NCBI GenBank assembly: GCA_004791645.1
Contig: SRSN01000002.1
Coordinates: 1 to 48,072 of the forward strand
Length of the DNA: 48,072 nt
Reading direction: 5' to 3'
Origin: Alcaligenaceae bacterium 429
GTDB taxonomy: Bacteria; Pseudomonadota; Gammaproteobacteria; Burkholderiales; Burkholderiaceae_B
Shown: positions 45,757 through 48,072 of the stretch, piece after piece
How positions within the stretch are numbered: the first letter of the stretch is position 1
Layout of the letters: each line of letters begins with the position of its first letter
Program-made: the position numbers and the translations under genes
Notes under the pieces: model-generated
What the model was told of the DNA's origin: nothing
Seen by the model: only the letters and a program-made list of their open reading frames with translations
The model's database searches: none

Positions 45757-46536
45757 TTAGGCTTGTTCAGGTCGTCTAAACACCAACTTAGTGTCTGATG
45801 ACAGCTCTGGCTGATACTCATAGCCTGCCGTATCAAAGCCTTTAAGGCCTTCTACCGTATTCACACTGTTATCAATGGCATAACGCATCATCAAACCACG
45901 TGCTTTTTTCGCATAAAAACTGATGATTTTCCACGCACCATTTTTTTGGTCTTGGAATACACACTGCACCACAGGCAAACCAGCGGCTTTAAGATCTACC
46001 GCTTTAAAGTACTCTTCCGAAGCCAAGTTCACCAATACCTTATCGCCAGAACCTTCTGCGGCTTGCTTAGCCAAATAACGGCCAATGGTATCGCCCCAGA
46101 ATGCATACAAATTGGCGCCTTGTGGGTTCTGTAAACGCGTACCCATCTCCAATCGGTAAGGCTGCATCAAATCTAGTGGGCGCAGTGCACCATACAAGCC
46201 ACTTAACAACAACAGATGCTGTTGTGCCCATTCTAACTGCTTGTCAGAAAGCTCATCAGCACGCAAGCCTTCATACACATCGCCATTGAACGCCAAGATC
46301 GCTTGTCTGGCATTTTGCAACGTAAATGTAGGCTCCCACTGGGCATAACGTTCAGCATTTAAGCGAGCCAAATCCTTACTAATGCTCATCAAGCTCGCGA
46401 TATCTTCTTCGCTTTTGCCACGCATGATCTCAATCAGTTCTTTAGCTTGCGGCACAAACATAGGTTGTGTGTGCAACGTGGTACGAACAGGTGAGTCATA
46501 GTCCAGCTTTTTTGCTGGAGAAAGTACAAACAACAT
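45757..46536 (-). CDS. yaaA: Peroxide stress protein YaaA (UPF0246)
   Basis: 259 aa, beginning with the family signature MLFVLSPAKKLDYDSP. Other family segments are LLSGLYGALRPLDLMQPYRLEMGT, here shown in part as GLYGALRPLDLMQPYRLEM, and VNLASEEYFKAV. E. coli YaaA lowers free iron and protects DNA during hydrogen peroxide stress. It lies 19 bases after hbdH on the same strand. Confidence 0.93.
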   Translation of the reverse strand: MLFVLSPAKKLDYDSPVRTTLHTQPMFVPQAKELIEIMRGKSEEDIASLMSISKDLARLNAERYAQWEPTFTLQNARQAILAFNGDVYEGLRADELSDKQLEWAQQHLLLLSGLYGALRPLDLMQPYRLEMGTRLQNPQGANLYAFWGDTIGRYLAKQAAEGSGDKVLVNLASEEYFKAVDLKAAGLPVVQCVFQDQKNGAWKIISFYAKKARGLMMRYAIDNSVNTVEGLKGFDTAGYEYQPELSSDTKLVFRRPEQA

Positions 46537-46555
46537 AAATATCTCTCACAAAAAC

Positions 46556-47338
46556 TTAACGGGCTGTCCAACCACCGTCCAACGTCAGTGTAGTACCTGT
46601 CATTTGGTCTGCAGCATCCGTACACAAAAATACGGCTGCGCCTGCTAATTGCTCAGGCGTCACAAACTGCAAGGATGGCTGCTTCTCGGCCAACAAGGCT
46701 TTGGCTGCCGTTTCAATATCGGTTTGATTCGCTTTAGCCAAGGCTTCAATTTGCTTTTCCACCAATGGGGTACGTACCCAGCCTGGGCAAATGGCATTAC
46801 ACGTAATCCCTTTACCTGCGTTTTCTAACGCGATGACTTTGCTTAAACCAACCACACCATGCTTAGCTGCTACATAAGCGGATTTATGCACAGAGGCCAC
46901 TAAGCCGTGCGCAGAAGCGATATTAATAATGCGCCCCCAGCCTTTTGCTTGCATTGCAGGCAACGCCGCTGCACTGGTATGGAACACCGCAGACAAGTTC
47001 AATCCGATAATGGCATCCCAACGCTCTACAGGAAACTCTTCTACCGCATCGGTATGTTGGATACCTGCGTTATTCACCAGAATATCTACACTACCCATTT
47101 GCGCTTGCGCCTCGTTGATCAACTCACGCGCGCCCTCAGCTGTGCTCAAATCGGCTGGCAAGTAAATGGCTTTCACATCGCTTTGCAGTTCTATGTTGAT
47201 GCGTAGCTTTTCAATGGCCGCTTTATCACCAAAGCCATTCAGCACTATGTTGGCCCCTTGTGCCGCCAGCCCTTGCGCTATAGCCAACCCAATACCACTG
47301 GTTGACCCTGTCACCACAGCCGTTTTTCCACTTAACAT
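46556..47338 (-). CDS. D-3-hydroxybutyrate dehydrogenase
   Basis: Short-chain dehydrogenase of 260 aa that oxidises 3-hydroxybutyrate to acetoacetate with NAD+, for use of ketone bodies or polyhydroxybutyrate. Cofactor motif TGSTSGIGLAIAQGL (10-24) and NNAG (89-92). The catalytic S142, Y155 and K159 and the substrate-binding Q94, H144 and K152 fall at the same positions as in characterised Pseudomonas and Alcaligenes-type enzymes as I recall them. AAGGAG precedes the ATG. It heads a small unit with yaaA. Confidence 0.92.
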   Translation of the reverse strand: MLSGKTAVVTGSTSGIGLAIAQGLAAQGANIVLNGFGDKAAIEKLRINIELQSDVKAIYLPADLSTAEGARELINEAQAQMGSVDILVNNAGIQHTDAVEEFPVERWDAIIGLNLSAVFHTSAAALPAMQAKGWGRIINIASAHGLVASVHKSAYVAAKHGVVGLSKVIALENAGKGITCNAICPGWVRTPLVEKQIEALAKANQTDIETAAKALLAEKQPSLQFVTPEQLAGAAVFLCTDAADQMTGTTLTLDGGWTAR

Positions 47339-47562
47339 ACGTGCTCCTTTACGCGTTCAAAATCCTATACATATCTCAGAATTCTACACATAAATCCCAA
47401 CTCTCTGTTTTGCGCCTACAAGAATACGTCCACATTAAGTGGCCTATCGCGACGTTCGCTATCAAATCGCTCTAAAGATAGGCTTCTACCTACTGCTTAC
47501 ACCCTATTTCCATGCTGAGATGCTGCAGCCTCTACCATCTCAATAAGTCAGCTTCACACAAG

Positions 47563-47591
47563 TAGCCAAATGCGTAAAAGCCTGCTAGAAT
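47563..47591 (+). promoter_or_regulatory. Promoter of tRNA-Ser(CGA)
   Basis: TAGCCA (47563-47568) and TAGAAT (47586-47591) are 17 bases apart, with TGC before the -10 (extended -10). The -10 ends 25 bases before the tRNA. Confidence 0.6.
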
Positions 47592-47616
47592 TCTTTTCTT
47601 GTCTTAGGATACCAGC

Positions 47617-47706
47617 GGGCAGGTGGCAGAGTGGTCGAATGCGCCGGACTCGAAATTCGGTATACGTGCAAACGTATCGTGAGTTCGAATCTCACCCTGC
47701 CCGCCA
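47617..47706 (+). tRNA. tRNA-Ser (anticodon CGA)
   Basis: 90 bases with encoded CCA. Acceptor GGGCAGG/CCTGCCC, anticodon stem CCGGA/TTCGG with loop CTCGAAA (anticodon CGA), a long variable arm TACGT/ACGTA and T-loop TTCGAAT with GTGAG/CTCAC. Confidence 0.96.
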
Positions 47707-47721
47707 AGACATAGCAGTACT

Positions 47722-47768
47722 AAAAAACACCCCAAAATTGATGAATGTCAGTTTTGGGGTGTTTTTTT
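47722..47768 (+). terminator. Terminator of tRNA-Ser(CGA)
   Basis: AAAAAACACCCCAAAA pairs with TTTTGGGGTGTTTTTT, 16 bp, with a 14-base loop and a further T; 16 bases after the tRNA. Confidence 0.93.
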
Positions 47769-48072
47769 ATTGTGCTTGTCTCTTGAGCAATGCCGTCCCC
47801 CACCTACAGCCCTCAATAACTGTGCCTAGCGCTCATCCATAGAAGCGGTGGGGCTAGACTATCCGCACACCTCCTACTTTCTTGTGTACTACTGCAAAAA
47901 AACAGCAGTATTCATCTCGCCTTCTCGCGAATACTGCACGTTTTATGACTCTACCATTACAATTCTTAATCAGAGAAATCAGAGTGGGCCATATAAAACC
48001 ATAGGCCTGGCAAATACTATATGTAGTCAATAACAATAATGCCCCTATTACCTAAAATATCTTATACAAAAC
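47769..48072. other. Gene-free window end
   Basis: About 300 bases with no supported gene on either strand. The short frames at 47848-48033 and 47854-48036 are uninformative. The only feature seen is a minus-strand terminator at 47895-47937. A gene reading leftwards may start beyond the window. Confidence 0.6.
47895..47937 (-). terminator. Minus-strand intrinsic terminator
   Basis: On the minus strand GCAGTATTC pairs with GAATACTGC around a 15-base loop, followed by TGTTTTTTTG. The transcript it ends begins to the right, either outside the window or within its last 135 bases. Confidence 0.8.

Noticed and set aside
47570-47842. 90-codon plus-strand frame at the window end
   Set aside because: It is the translation of the tRNA-Ser(CGA) gene and its terminator.

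Overview
The window looks like a chromosomal core region of a betaproteobacterium of the order Burkholderiales, probably Alcaligenaceae (the Bordetella neighbourhood). The evidence is a complete 14-gene nuo operon with separate nuoC and nuoD and a DUF2818 gene behind nuoN, a classic betaproteobacterial general porin, an ilvI-ilvH-ilvC cluster next to pssA, and an overall gene order close to what I recall for Bordetella. GC content appears moderate by eye. No insertion sequence, prophage, integrase, rRNA or CRISPR array was seen.

Layout: 1-8.1 kb holds ompR-envZ, the convergent isoprenoid pair ispD-ispF, the transcription-repair coupling factor gene mfd, and an EamA-family exporter gene. 8.1-24.2 kb, on the minus strand, holds serB and then the respiratory complex I operon nuoA-N plus an enlarged DUF2818 gene. 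24.2-26.3 kb is a gene-poor stretch around a strongly expressed-looking porin gene with structured 5' and 3' untranslated regions. 26.4-32.0 kb holds tRNA-Leu(GAG), secG, tpiA, a quinone oxidoreductase gene, tRNA-Leu(UAA), tRNA-Ser(UGA), pnp and rpsO. 32.2-36.9 kb holds a lipoprotein gene, pssA and the ilvIHC operon. 37.3-46.5 kb holds a YccS/FUSC membrane protein, a five-gene LIV-type ABC transporter operon facing a divergent amidase gene, and yaaA. 46.6-48.1 kb holds a 3-hydroxybutyrate dehydrogenase gene and tRNA-Ser(CGA); the last 300 bases carry no gene that I can support.

The most interesting observation lies between mfd and the EamA gene (6890-7190). A good sigma70-type promoter is followed by a short open frame ending in MSSVVVARVVAVV (7 valines in 13 residues), then by a stem-loop, then by the EamA transporter gene. 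The arrangement resembles the E. coli ivbL attenuator leader of ilvBN, but here it precedes a drug/metabolite-type exporter. This suggests a valine-sensing attenuator controlling an amino-acid exporter. A second control element, an intrinsic terminator inside the 5' leader of ilvIHC (37127-37150), suggests that branched-chain amino-acid synthesis in this genome is also controlled by premature termination.

Most of the remaining genes are ordinary housekeeping genes. Start sites were moved inward from the longest open frame wherever the family start, a Shine-Dalgarno sequence or an upstream tRNA demanded it.
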